Positions 48,001-59,080 of a stretch of DNA of 64,000 nt are shown in pieces. Source of the stretch: Sclerotinia nivalis. Lineage: Eukaryota > Ascomycota > Leotiomycetes > Helotiales > Sclerotiniaceae. Each line of letters starts with the position of its first letter. Position 1 is the stretch's first letter. Under the pieces are notes generated by a model. That model searched no databases. It was not told where the DNA came from and worked only from the letters and a program-made list of their open reading frames with translations. Where the stretch lies: NCBI GenBank assembly GCA_029531795.1, contig JAPEIS010000014.1:682001-746000 (forward strand), in the 5' to 3' direction. The position numbers and the translations under genes are program-made.

Positions 48001-48171
48001 AGGGGAGAGGAGTGGAAGGCGAGGTGGTTTGTTAGGGTTGAGGGGGAATTGGAGGATGACGGGGAGGAGGTTTGGGCGTTGAGGGGAGGGAAGGATGGGT
48101 ATTGGGAGGAGAGGGAGAGGGTGGCTAGGGGGGAGGGGGAGTGGAAGGGTGAGGGGGTTTTTGAGGTTTAG
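45054..48171 (+). CDS. OSH3: Osh3-type oxysterol-binding protein with GOLD, PH, FFAT and ORD (1004 aa)
   Basis: Exons are 45054-45089, 45143-45219 and 45270-48171. The second donor is the weak GTGGGA, but the junction gives HKKSINFGIVKHPG, conserved in Osh3. Residues 1-150 form the N-terminal GOLD-like region (EQLEIHSKSYIVRWVKVEE onward). A PH domain covers about 228-317 (GVLQKRRRKKGQGYARRFF). The FFAT motif EFYDAEA lies at about 528-534 and would bind ER protein Scs2/VAP. The lipid-transfer domain starts near residue 620, with KPFNPMLGETFE and the signature EKVSHRP, where the second His of the usual SHHP is Arg. The end is charged (Arg/Glu/Gly-rich). It is expected to act at ER-plasma membrane contacts in phosphoinositide and sterol transfer. 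Confidence 0.93.
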
Positions 48172-49161
48172 ATCTTTGGTGGAGGGAGGTGGGGGTAAAG
48201 GTGTTTGAGGAATGTAGTTGGGGGGATAGATTTTAGGATTTGAAAACTAGGTTTAAGAATTAGATTTGTTTGTGGGAAGTAGGAAGTTAGGAGTGAAGAG
48301 TATCTCTCTCTCTCTCTCGAGCGAGCGGGTTATTTTAAATAAAATGAATGAGCACATTAAAAATAAAGTTAAATATATATATATAAAGATTATGAGATGT
48401 ATGAAATTGAATTATTTGAATTTGAATAGAGATATAAAACTGGATATTTATTATTTGATATTGCTTCGAGCGGTTGTAAGGTTTGAGGATCTATTCACAA
48501 GAGAAGAGAGGAGAATAATAATTTAAATTTCATTTAGTAATAATCTTTCAAATTCTAAATAAATTAATTTTTTGGAATTATTCGATATATATATATTTTT
48601 TGGTACTTTTTATTGTGTGTGTATGAATACATGTTATGAATAATGATATCTAATATCCGAGACGTCAAAAACTCAATCTTTCCTCCGATTCTGTAAGATC
48701 TTATTATCTCATCCACAATGCAATATCGCATAATATCGCACTGTCAACACTGATGACTTTGCACAAGAGGGTATGCCAAAATACCACAACGCATCGCATC
48801 GTATTGCAGACTAAAAATCCCACCCTGCCTTACAAAATCCCGAAACTTTTTCCCTCCTGATTTGACATCCATCCATAAACTCCTTGTTGCTGGTATCATA
48901 ATATAAACATAATGTATGTTTGCCGGCCTCCCAATGCGCAATCGAATGAACCAGTAACATAACCACCCTGAAAGAGAATTCGGACTTGATTAGACATAAC
49001 ATAGAAAATATATTGTAAAATCGTGTCTGGATGAATAAGAAAAAAATCGAGTATCTCCAGGAATCTAGCATGAGATTTGATCAATTTAGTTTCTAGTGAT
49101 TAATGCACTGTTTTACCGATCAGTATATCTTCTTGAGGACCTGATTGAATAGACAAAATAC
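48172..49161. other. Convergent AT-rich intergenic region, no gene seen
   Basis: The region holds a TC microsatellite at 48304-48319 and two TA tracts near 48376 and 48588. It separates the OSH3 3' end from the IFRD gene 3' end. If the IFRD gene has a further intron, its last codons lie at about 49085-49108. Confidence 0.4.
48304..48319. repeat. (TC)8 microsatellite
   Basis: Eight TC units followed by CGAGCGAGCGGG, downstream of OSH3. Confidence 0.8.
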
Positions 49162-50583
49162 TTACGGTAAACTTTGTAAAACAACCTCATTATTTTGATA
49201 ATGGGTCATAAAACCACCACCTAGAACTCTTCTTAAAGCTTGTAATCTGTGTAATTTCCACCATTTATCAATCTTCATGACTCCAGTCTTATGAATGCGA
49301 ACAAACATCCTAGATCCTAATAAATGTCCATCCTCATCGATAACATTTGAATATTTAGGTCCTCGAACTGGGTATTTGATTGTAGCGAGAACATCTCCAA
49401 AAGTGGCATGTAATGTTTTCCGATCTTTTTTGGATATCGATTTCGATGATGCTTTTGCTAATTCTGAGAGTGTATGTTCGAGTTGATTCTTTTGACGATA
49501 TGGTTCGTAGCGTTTTACTTGACTGACATCAAGAGGGAAACCATATTCGTCTACTTTTTCATTCTCGCTAGCATCAGGATCATCTGATTCTCGTGGTGTA
49601 TAACTCTTTTCATAGATTATGGCGATATTTTCTCCAGCGGCAATTCGAACTGATGTCGAGGAACTTTCTAATTGATCGACAAATGCTTCCATTGCTGCCT
49701 CGGATCTTTCCTCCAAATCATCCACAAAGGTAGCTAAACTACCCCATTCCTCACATGCTGCTGTGACAACTTCAGCACTATCAGGAGCATCCACTGAATT
49801 ACCATCTGACTCGACAATTTCTAGGAATTCGTCCAATAAATCTTCCATTTCTGTTTCGGATGCGCCACCATAGGTTGCTAATGCAGTGATTGTTCGAATA
49901 GCTGCTGCTTTGACGGTAACATATTCTGATCTTTGGTAGGCCTGTTTAAGAGTTCGAAATATATCTTCATAAACATCTTCGGAAGGGCATGTAATAACTG
50001 TGAGACCAACGGCTGCGATGAGATTAGAAATTGACCATATAATATATCATGGTGGCGCATACCTCGTAAAGCCAAACAAGCTTCTTTTTCTCCAGTTTCG
50101 GGTTTGATACTCTTACATAAAGCTGGGTATAACTCTGCGATTTTACTTTCGATTTCGTCGTAACAATATCTAACCATTAAATAATGATTGTATGCCATCA
50201 AAGTACGTTCTCTACCCTCTTCACTGCTTCGCTTTCGGTCTATGATTTCTTCCATGCGATCGTTTAATTCTTGGTCCCAGGTAGCAGATCCTTCGTGTGG
50301 TTCTTGAGCGTCGAGCATATCATCAATGGAGTTGACACTGCAATTATTATTGTCAGTCGGGAGATAAGGAAGATGATGAGAGGGATTGTATATCTTACCT
50401 CCATGTTGTACTATCATCATCACTCACATTACCATCTTCCTCATCCGAGCCGTGGCGACTAACATTTCTTGATTGTGTTCGAGAATTTGCTGCTGATGCG
50501 TTTTTCGAACCTACTCGCGATGCTGCTTTTTTGGATACGGTCTTATGACTTTCCAGTACTCTTCTTCTTAAATCTCTCGTCAT
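49162..50583 (-). CDS. IFRD-domain protein, interferon-related developmental regulator family (about 436 aa)
   Basis: Exons are 50583-50399, 50337-50063 and 50012-49162. Introns are GTAAGA/TGCAG and GTATGC/CGCAG. The start MTRDLRRRVLESHKTVSKKA precedes a Ser/Arg-rich stretch. HEAT-like helices of the IFRD domain follow (SVNSIDDMLDAQ, GRERTLMAYNHYLMVRYCYD, KAAAIRTITALATYGG). The C-terminal IFRD block reads GPKYSNVIDEDGHLLGSRMF then WWKLHRLQALRRVLGGGFMTHY. Animal and plant relatives act as transcription coregulators or in ribosome-linked translation control; the fungal role is not established. The stop TAA at 49164 sits inside a perfect GTAAGT donor, so the true C-terminus may be spliced and slightly longer. 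Confidence 0.85.
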
Positions 50584-51735
50584 TTTGATTGTGATTTATG
50601 TGTTGTCTGTATGAGGTGGTTGTGTGTTGGAATGTTGGAATGTTTGTGTGTTTGTGTGTTTGTGTGTTTGTGTGTTTGTGTGTTTGTATGTTTGTATGTT
50701 TGCGGTTTTTCGATTCTTCGATTCTTCGAAAGTACTCGACTTTTTAAAGACAATGAGGGTCTGTCTTTTTTAATACTTGGGTAAAAGTCAAGGCAATAAA
50801 TAGCTAGTGATTTGAGAGTTGACGGACTTGGATCTCGGTCGAGTTTAAATAGAGAAATAGTTTCACAAGCCGTTCCTCCATATGAGATTTATGAGTCATT
50901 AAGTAAGGAAAATGATAAACTGTGAATCAAGAATAAATTGATGTTGCCTATGATGAAATAATTATCATCCGGTTGCTTAGTTTAGCGTTTGCGGTGATTG
51001 AATCAGGGTTTATCGAATTATTATAGCATGTGCAACTCCACTTGATATTGTGGATGGCACTAAGATAAGAATGATTGGTGATGAAATTGTTTAGGGTTAC
51101 TCAGTGAAAGTTACCTAGAGAAGGGTGATTTGCAGAAGCCCGTTCTCATCGGTGAGCCAAAATCACTCACTTTCAGCCTTAATATTGAGGTTCGCCATCC
51201 TCTAGTTCCCTCTTCTCCGTACGGTAAAACCTGGGGTCAGTCAACCAATCTCTGCTGATCCTTATCGATACCAACTAAATCCCCTTTTTACCATAGCTTT
51301 GACCCATGGTTGCCTATCTGTCTGACCACAAACCGCCGTAACCCCTCCTCTTCTCTCTCGTACTCCCCACCCACACCAACACCTCTTCAACTCATCATCA
51401 AATCTTTATGAACTCAAAACAACTCGAGTTCATTCAAAAAGAAACAACTTAATCATCAAGTTACTTTCGCTTGCGATATTACACACACACACATACTGAG
51501 ATATTTGGCTGGCCATTTGATCCGGGTCTATCAATCATATCAATCTCACCTTCCGAAGGGTCATTGCCAACAAATACAGACCCGGATAGCCTTGTCGTTC
51601 GGTTTCACCATCAGCCCGAATAACTTCCTACAATCAAAAATACACATATCATTACACAACTCTCCTGGGGTCAAGATTCTCTTGATACCTTTCTACAGAC
51701 TTCTTTAACGTCTTTACCATCTCAAACCCCACAAG
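50584..51735. promoter_or_regulatory. 1.15-kb divergent region between the IFRD and FHA-domain genes
   Basis: An 8-bp tandem repeat sits next to the IFRD start (50641-50702). A CT/CA-rich leader (about 51340-51735), including a CA microsatellite near 51480, precedes the FHA gene start. No gene frame is convincing in between. Confidence 0.45.
50641..50702. repeat. TGTTTGTG 8-bp tandem repeat (about seven units)
   Basis: Five near-perfect units are followed by two TGTTTGTA variants, 60-120 bp upstream of the IFRD ATG, probably in its 5' leader. On the transcribed strand the units read CACAAACA. Confidence 0.8.
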
Positions 51736-54401
51736 ATGTCTCATCAAGGTATGCAAGTATTGATTTAGCCACTTTTGGTCTTTCATGTCCTCGTAAGGCT
51801 ACAGCTATGACCTTTCAATTCCCCATTCTCCATTCCCCTTTCCCCATAATATCTGCAGAGTTCTATATTTCGAAGTCTCCTGATACTATTTCATGCATAT
51901 GCCTTCACTATTACTTGCTTTCACAGATATTCATACTAAACCTTTCTTAGTAAACGTTCACATACATCACAACCCCGTCGCCGCAGATGAACCCCATCTC
52001 TTCGAGAGAGTAATCAACTTGAACCCATCACAAAGAATTTTGCAGATAGGAAGAGCTTCGAAGAGTCCTATCAAAGGTCTCTCGGGTGCTACCAATAATG
52101 CGTGGTTCGATAGCCCTGTCATGTCCCGAAACCATGCCGAGATTATCTACAACCCATCTGACAATGCAAGATTATTCTATTCTCATGATTTGTCTGCTCA
52201 TACTAACTTCTTTTAGGTCATCCAAATTCGAGACGTAGGTTCGATGCATGGTACTTTTGTTAATGGAGAAAAGTTGGGTGGTGAAGCCAAAACTCTCAAC
52301 ATAAACGATCGAATTGTCTTCGGTATTACCGTCAGGCGTGGTATGGATATGTTCCCGCCATGTCATTTCAACATCAACTATGAAGTACTTCCTTGGAAGT
52401 AAGTATTACTTATACTATTCTGCTTTGCACATTCTGATCTATTGCTATAGGAAACCTAACAGTTATACTGTACCCGATTCCTCCGATGACGAAGATGAAG
52501 GTTATAATTACAGTGACGAGGATATGTCCGGAGGTGCTTCAAGTCAAGATGATACATCTATCGAAATGGTTCGCTGTAGTACCATGGCATCTCAATCAAT
52601 TGATGCTATTGATCTGACTGTGAACGATACCCCAAGCCCTACATTTGAGTCTACAGAACCTCCCTACATTTCTACAGCTAAGAAAACCGAGGAACAAGAA
52701 TTCGCTCCCAAGTCACCGGTTCTAGATGTCCCTATGACAGATGATAGCACTGTTATGATAAACTCGAATCCAAAGCCAAACCATAGAAATGACCGCCGTC
52801 AAAAGAGAACTTTCAAATTCACTTACAACTACAAGAGCGATGACGATGAAGATATGAATTTGGCGACTTCTGACTTAGACGGGTCTGATTTGGAGAATGT
52901 TTCTGACCATGATGAAGATGAAGAAGAAGAAGATTCATCCGAGGAATCAGACGGTAGCGTTTCCGCAACCAAGAATCCTGTTACACTCAATGAGATCCCT
53001 TCTTCGTTCCCTTCGGTGTATTCATCGGGTGCATCTTCTCCTGTTCATCGGGCCAGCAACTCTCGAGCTCTATCCTCACCTGGACTTTCTTCTACTCGTC
53101 CAGCAAACGATCCTCGAGCTCTGTTCGATAATGAGAATATTCCTGAATCCCATGTTAGGACACAAATTCATACTTCTGAAGAACTTGTAGCTCTTGGTGG
53201 ACATGGCAGTGATGAGGAAGATGACGACGACGATGGAAGTGTAGGACTTTCTGAAGCTGCTGATGAAGGTTTGCGAATATTAGTCAAAGATGGTTTACTT
53301 GAAAGTAAACCAGTCAATACTCACTTCCATTTCAGGGACCGTATGGTTGAAGATAATTTCTCCGATGCTCGTCTCGACTTTACTGCTTCCCGTCCCACCA
53401 ATTATGCTCACCCTCCAATGAATCCAACAACACTGTGGTCTTCTTTCGATCGAGAAGCTAGTCCTTCGGCGGTAGCAATGGTAAAGACACCCGGACCATC
53501 TAAAGCGGAACATTCTGTTGATCAAACACCCAAAAGCTCGTGGAATTCTTTATCAAAGGGAAAGGCATGTGCCAAATCATTGGGGATTAAGACTGGAAAG
53601 CATGCTTTCTTCGAAGCCAGAGAAGACAATAAGATGCAGTTTCAATCACATGTTGATGAGGAAGAGAAGCAAGAAAATCAATATTCTTCTTCACCAATAT
53701 TCACAAAACCAAATCAGGCTGTCAAATTCGCCCAACCCTTGGCACAATTCGCACAACCTATACATATACAGCCTATGAAATATCATGGCAATGGTATTGA
53801 CCATGGTTTCATGATGAACGATCATTCTGTTTCAGAAAGTGAAATTAAAGACCGGGAGCATAACATCGATGAGTCACATGCACATACATCTGAGGCTGTC
53901 AGTGGTCCGATGTTCAATTTTAGATCTGCAGAAGAACGACGTTCGATTCATCCATATTATTTTAGTTCAGATGCCTCATCAAGAGCTCCAGAGAGTCCAG
54001 CTTTGGAAAGACATCCAGCTAGATCTGGCCTTCGTATTGATGACATTATTGATGGTTCTTCAACATGCAGAAAGAGAAAGGCAAATGAAATTTCCGACGA
54101 TGACGTTATCGAAAGTGAAATACGCAAAAATGAGGTTCGAGATTGGGCTTCTTCTGTTGTTGTACCTGAAAAGCCTGTGATGGCACAAGAGGCTGTATCT
54201 GAGGTTACACCAGAACAATTTACACCTCAAGCTATTCGTTCTGCTTTGGCCACTACACATATTGATCTCGAACTTCGACCAATCAAGAGACCCAAGATGA
54301 AGAAGTTTGCAGAAGCTGTAGGATACTTTGCTCTAGGAGGAGCTGCTGTTGGAGCTGGTTTGTTCTCAGCTCTTGTAGCAACAGCTCCGGATTTTCTTTG
54401 A
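51736..54401 (+). CDS. FHA-domain protein with C-terminal membrane-like tail (786 aa)
   Basis: Exons are 51736-51748, 51951-52165, 52217-52398 and 52451-54401. Intron 2 is a GC-AG intron (donor GCAAGA, perfect TACTAAC branch, TTTTAG acceptor); no GT donor exists that restores the domain. The spliced FHA domain (about residues 25-125) reads RILQIGRASK, MSRNHAEIIYNPSDN, then VIQIRDVGSMHGTFVNG, with the phosphothreonine-binding Arg, Ser-Arg-x-His and Asn-Gly present. The remainder is acidic and Ser-rich with bipartite basic stretches. The last 35 residues contain VGYFALGGAAVGAGLFSALVA, a possible tail anchor. Nuclear signalling or nuclear-envelope roles are plausible, but the exact orthologue is not known to me. 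The first exon is only 13 nt. Confidence 0.85.
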
Positions 54402-55724
54402 GTTTGATAGCACTCATTACAATTTCGGTTGATTCGACAATATTTGCTACTTCAACATAACAGGAATCTATCGATGATTCATGATAAGTCTAGGATGGAT
54501 AATGGAAACGGGGATTCGGAGAGATAGCGAACGGAGTATTACAACATGATACAGAAGGAATGAAGCACTGGCGCATTTCTTCTGACATTATTGGCTGGTT
54601 ACTGTTGCTACATATCTACGAAAGATAAATGGCGCTTTTAAGGATTTCGTGGCTGGAGTTTGAGGGACTTACGCGCTAGCTGACAATTTATTTATGAGGA
54701 TTATGGGATGGGTTGCGATGGATAAACGAATTCAATGATTGGCTTTGGGGATGGGTAGGAAAGGGGAGTTTTTCATATCAAGACAACATACAATATTTGA
54801 TTGACTTAAGGCTTGTCTTCTCATTTTTGCTCTTTCAGGAACGTTATCTAAATTATTTGTGGTTTCGTTTATTCGCTTTGTTTTTTTTTCCTTCAGTACT
54901 GCGCTGGTGCGTGAAGGGTAGCTAGTCTGTTAGGGGCAGAGGTTAGCAAACTCGAAAGAGCTAGTAGCAGCTAGGTAGTTAGGTATCATAAATTTGATAA
55001 ATAAATATTGATATGAAGATGAATTTCAAAAATATAATATGCAGTTGTAGTGAAGGGTGATTTTCGTTTGTTATGTTAATTCGAAGATTTGCTAAGATAG
55101 ATAAGTTGTTGAAGGACTCATCACTTTGAATGGTTGGGATTGGTGCTGTCGATGGTTGTGGGGGACTCTAGATGATATTCTAGTACGTTGGGTTGATTTG
55201 GTAGCTATGGCTGATGTTGAATTAGAGTTCGCTTGTGAAAGGGAGTTGAGTTTGTAGGTTGAGTTTTGTATGATTAGGTTGAGATTGAGTTTGTGGGATC
55301 TTGATAGAAATGGATGGGATTGGTGGATTGGTGGATTGGTTATAATGAGTAATGAGTAAGGATGGGTATGGAGGAGTATAAGGAAGGAGGAGGAAGGAGG
55401 AGGAAGGAGGAGTATGAATGGTAGTAGGGTTGTCTTGGAGATTTAAATAACTCGTTTTTGGGGAGTTTAAGGGGATATAAGGATGGTGTTTGTGGATCGC
55501 ATCAAATGTTTCGACTGATATCTTGTTAAAGGATGATGGGTTTTATATTAGTATATAATGATGGCTTAATCGTTAGTGGATATTAAATCGTATCATTCAA
55601 GAAGCGCTGCTCGATCTTAAAACATCCAATCTACTTTTAAAAGTAGTCATGAGTCGAGATAGATAGGTGTTATAATTTAATTAGACATAAGAATTATATT
55701 GTTGGTATCGGATCGGATGGGATG
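54402..55724. other. 1.3-kb intergenic region, no gene seen
   Basis: Repetitive GGT/GGAT-rich DNA around 55140-55420, including a 10-bp tandem repeat, separates the FHA gene from the transposon relic. Plus-strand frames near 54713 are short and unlike any family. Confidence 0.4.
55381..55412. repeat. AGGAAGGAGG 10-bp tandem repeat (three exact units)
   Basis: Three identical 10-bp units plus two bases, purine-only on the plus strand. Confidence 0.85.
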
Positions 55725-55726
55725 TA

Positions 55727-55755
55727 AGAGTTCTGGTCCTTACTCACCGCACACT
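55727..55755 (+). repeat. Left terminal inverted repeat of the Tc1/mariner relic
   Basis: Matches the inverted right end in two blocks (the outer 10 bases inside the TA, and 9 of the inner 10), with a 9-bp unmatched middle. Confidence 0.85.
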
Positions 55756-55914
55756 CTTCAATTTTCATCTATAATTTTTAAAATTTAATAATAAATCAAT
55801 ACCACAATATTTTTTATTGAAAATCTAAATAATCATTAATGAATAATAATTAATCCTTTCATTTCAATCACATTTTCTAATTTACAAGTTAATCTTTCGA
55901 TATATGGTCTGAAA

Positions 55915-57036
55915 TCTAAGGGATCAAATATTTCTCACAACCTTTTCAATTCCTTTTTCAATTCCTTAATAGAAGTAGATACAAATGATAGTTTTTTCAG
56001 TTCCTCCTTTATCCAACACTACATTTTTTCGATTAGGTTGAGATCTGATGAGAAGGGGGGCTATTGAAAGCCTCTAATTCCATACTCTAATCGAGCTGTT
56101 TTAATATACTTCAAATGAATCTTTGTATTATCCTCCATAAATATATATTCAAATCCTAATTCATCAAATAAAAGGAAAATAATTGGAATAAGGATCTGAT
56201 CTCGATATACCATCGAATTGATATCTTTCTCATTTTCATTTTTCTTCAAAAAGATTAATAGTGTCACGGGGCTAGAACTCTACCACTAGGCCACGAAACC
56301 CCTAAAAGGGTAGAAGTAGTTTGATCGGTATCAACACTACTCGATAGAGTTATGAACCCGTGACAAATAGAGATTTATAATTCCAATTAAAAGCCTTTTA
56401 TATCATTACAAAGATCCTTTCTGATTTATATATTGATTTAATACAACTATTATACCTATTTTCTTCAATTCGACGAATCATTTATATCCTACTATGTTTC
56501 CCTAGTTCAAAAATGCTTTCGTTCGATTATATAACCTTCCTTCAATCACCCCCTCTAAATTGATCGGTAACGATGTCATTAGTCCTCTATTAATGATATG
56601 ATAATGCAAAATCTAGTTTCCTTTTTGCTTGTTGTTTCGAGATAAATAGTTTAGAGCATACTATACAACGTTTATAGCTATACCGGTGTAGCTTTCGACG
56701 AATCGTACAGACCGAAGCTTGAATACCAAGCATATATTTCACCTACTCAAAAGTCATCCTTTTTCTCCTTCAATCTTTCACTAATTCCTTTATAATTCGT
56801 CGAATTTCTTTAATAGTCATTATAGAGGATCAATAAACCTTCCCTTTACGAATAGTTCTATATGAATTCGATTTAATAATACCTTTTGCAATGCTTCGAG
56901 GTATATCCAAATTTTTTTCGATCCACCTTTATGATTTCCCGATCTCTCTAGCCTGAAACACTCTAGCTCGACGAGGAGTACCCCAATTCTCATGAAATTT
57001 ATGATTATCATTTTTATCATTAAAAAGAATAACCAT
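55915..57036 (-). pseudogene. Broken Tc1/mariner transposase
   Basis: Reading from about 57036, fragments show an N-terminal helix-turn-helix region (ENWGTPRRARVFQAREIG), a second HTH-like part (SVCTIRRKLHRYSYK) and a DDE-domain part (FEYIFMEDNTKIH, then ARLEYGIRGF). In the last part the conserved Asp of the EDN motif is visible. Several in-frame stops occur, including one where the family has Trp before Pro-Pro. A 104-bp insertion also interrupts the frame at 56262. No functional product is possible. Confidence 0.85.
56262..56365. mobile_element. Solo-LTR-like insertion (104 bp) nested in the transposase relic
   Basis: The insertion starts TGTCACGGG and ends CCCGTGACA, so it has TG...CA termini within 9-bp inverted ends. 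It is flanked by AATAG on both sides (56257-56261 and 56366-56370), a 5-bp target duplication. TG...CA ends with a 5-bp duplication are the hallmark of LTR retrotransposon ends, so I call it a solo LTR of a very short-LTR element. A miniature inverted-repeat element is the alternative. It is less AT-rich than the surrounding relic, suggesting later arrival. Confidence 0.75.
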
Positions 57037-57130
57037 TTTGATTTTGAATGAAAAATAATGAAGATTAGAATTTTAATGAATTATTTATATTGAAAGGGTC
57101 AGAAATAAGGTGGGGATTATTTCTCGCTTA

Positions 57131-57159
57131 ACTGTGCGGTAAGAAGATTCCAGAACTCT
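57131..57159 (-). repeat. Right terminal inverted repeat of the Tc1/mariner relic
   Basis: The inverted complement of the left end, in the same two matched blocks. It abuts the TA at 57160-57161. Confidence 0.85.
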
Positions 57160-57161
57160 TA

Positions 57162-59080
57162 TATAATAATACCTATTCACGGGATGATAATTCAAACTTT
57201 CTATATTATTTAATTACATCGGTATTATAATACATGATAATGATAATCAGATGATGAATAGATTCTTTATAATTAGAATAAATACTCTTGACCACCTTGA
57301 AAAGACCACCGCTGTAATCAGTCCAGAGAATCTAGAATACGAACCGAAATTCAGGAGGGAAGCGCAGGACCAGTTAGTAAAATAGTCATCGACGAAGAGG
57401 AAGTTGCGCGACCTGTCCTATTTCTAGTCACCATCATACAGTCAACATCTCGAGGTCACAGAAGTCGTTCAAAATAACTATCGAAATAGCACACCAAAGC
57501 TTCGATAGTTTTCATGTTCTTTTAAGGTGGATATCGACTCTGTGGGTGTCAAGCTGGATTTAAAACCCGATGATGTAGTGCAGACAAGCCGAACTTTGAA
57601 GCGTTTGTCAATTTGGCGGGGGAGAAATTTCTTTAAAAAAAATTGGAGTTCAACCAGTTTACTTCAATATACAAGATATCTTACAATAGTAGGAGGAAGA
57701 AACATCTGCCAAGTCGCCGGGCGAGCAATAAAAGTTAAAACACAGTTGAGAAAGCTTCAGAGATATCGGAGACCGCTTGATAGGAAGTATTCGCTTGCTA
57801 GATGTTTTTAAGTAAGGGATTTTGGTTCTGGATGTTTCTTTAGATGTACAGATGTACAAGTTGAGGAATGTGTAAAGGTGTATTATATTATCAAGATGTG
57901 CGGGCGAGCAGGAAATTTAAGTTGAGAATGAATAACTCACTCTCGGGTATGGATTTCTGGCCCTGGATGCTCTAGTTGACTGGAGGGGATTCAAGGTTGC
58001 GAGTGCTGTTGCATATGTTTATAATGGTATTATTGATAACTGGTTCTGGATTTCCTGTGTTGGTGCAAGGGAGTCTGTATGTGTGTGAGAGAGTATGGAA
58101 ACTGGTAGGTATTGGCTCAATTATTCCGGGGATGCTATTGTGTTTTATGTTTAAGGGAAAGGATATTCGGTGTTGATGGAGTAAGTAATACCTTTTTTGA
58201 CAATTTAATAATTTGACGATGAAACTTCTTGTCAATATAAGGTTAGTTATTATAGAAGGATCTGGATGGGGTGTAACTCTTTCGGACCGCGAAGACAGAG
58301 ATCAACTTGAAACTCTCTACTCCAAAACACATACCTTGTGCTCTCCCGAGCAGCTCGATCTTGCACCTGCTATTCTGAGGTGAGGATCAACCCGAATATG
58401 TCCAGTGAAGAATAACCCTCTTAAGAATCGGCAAATTAGAAATTGCACTTTCGGAAAACGTCTAGGTAACTATAAAATCGCTATTCACGAATGTACGCAA
58501 AAGGACCTCGAAAATGGAACAAGCAGACGGATCCATGTTACCGACTCAAGATATCCCAAAAAATATATGCCCATACCCCGGAAACTTCAAAGCAGAATCG
58601 GGGTAGAGTTGTTCAACGCAGTACATCTGAGCCATTCATTCATGTACTGAATTTGCCCATTCTTGAATAAGGAGCAATGAATTATCATATCATTTCTCTG
58701 GACACCTCGTGGGGTGTATTTCTTGTCTGCAGATCGGTAAAACCCTACCTTTATGAAAGTATGCAAGATTTGGACTTTGGGAGCTGGAGAAGATACGAAT
58801 GCAGTTCTTCACGATTACTGAGTGAGATAACTGCGTTATATAATGCTAAGATAAGGTTAATACCTATCATTTGAAATAGCTATAACTTTCATTCCTTAAT
58901 ATTTTCTACTCCATCTTACTCCTCTCACAACGTATTTCATGTCATCCACTCAAGTTTTCTTCCCCCTGGGGTTAATTTAGCCGGTTAGACTGGGGCTCGG
59001 TATCAATACCAATGATGATATAGCCAGTCACACTCTTAGTGATGTCCTCTCTGTCAACAGCAACCATGTCTGCAACAGGA
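57162..59080. other. 1.9-kb region with possible gene relics, no intact gene seen
   Basis: Around 57289-57475 two overlapping plus-strand frames look coding in composition. One runs ...EYEPKFRREAQDQ to a stop, the other ...SKIVIDEEEVARPVLFLVTI. Further on, 57527-57811 and 58405-58650 stay open without recognised content. I see relics or non-coding DNA, not a supportable gene. Confidence 0.3.

Larger units (their letters stand above)
55727..57159 (-). mobile_element. Decayed Tc1/mariner-family DNA transposon with TIRs and TA target duplication
   Basis: Outer ends are inverted repeats. Counting the flanking TA, the left starts TAAGAGTTCTGG and the right, read on the minus strand, starts with the same 12 bases. 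After 9 unlike bases comes a second match, ACCGCACACT versus ACCGCACAGT. The TA dinucleotides at 55725-55726 and 57160-57161 are the expected target duplication. The span is 1433 bp, or about 1324 bp without the nested insertion, the normal size for the family. Inside, on the minus strand, lies a broken transposase frame. The sequence is extremely AT-rich with Trp-to-stop changes, as repeat-induced point mutation would leave. It is inactive. Confidence 0.88.

Noticed and set aside
56265..56310. tRNA-like sequence on the minus strand (CCTAGTGGTAGAG resembles a D-arm)
   Set aside because: There is no T-arm or matching acceptor stem, and the sequence lies wholly within the solo-LTR-like insertion.
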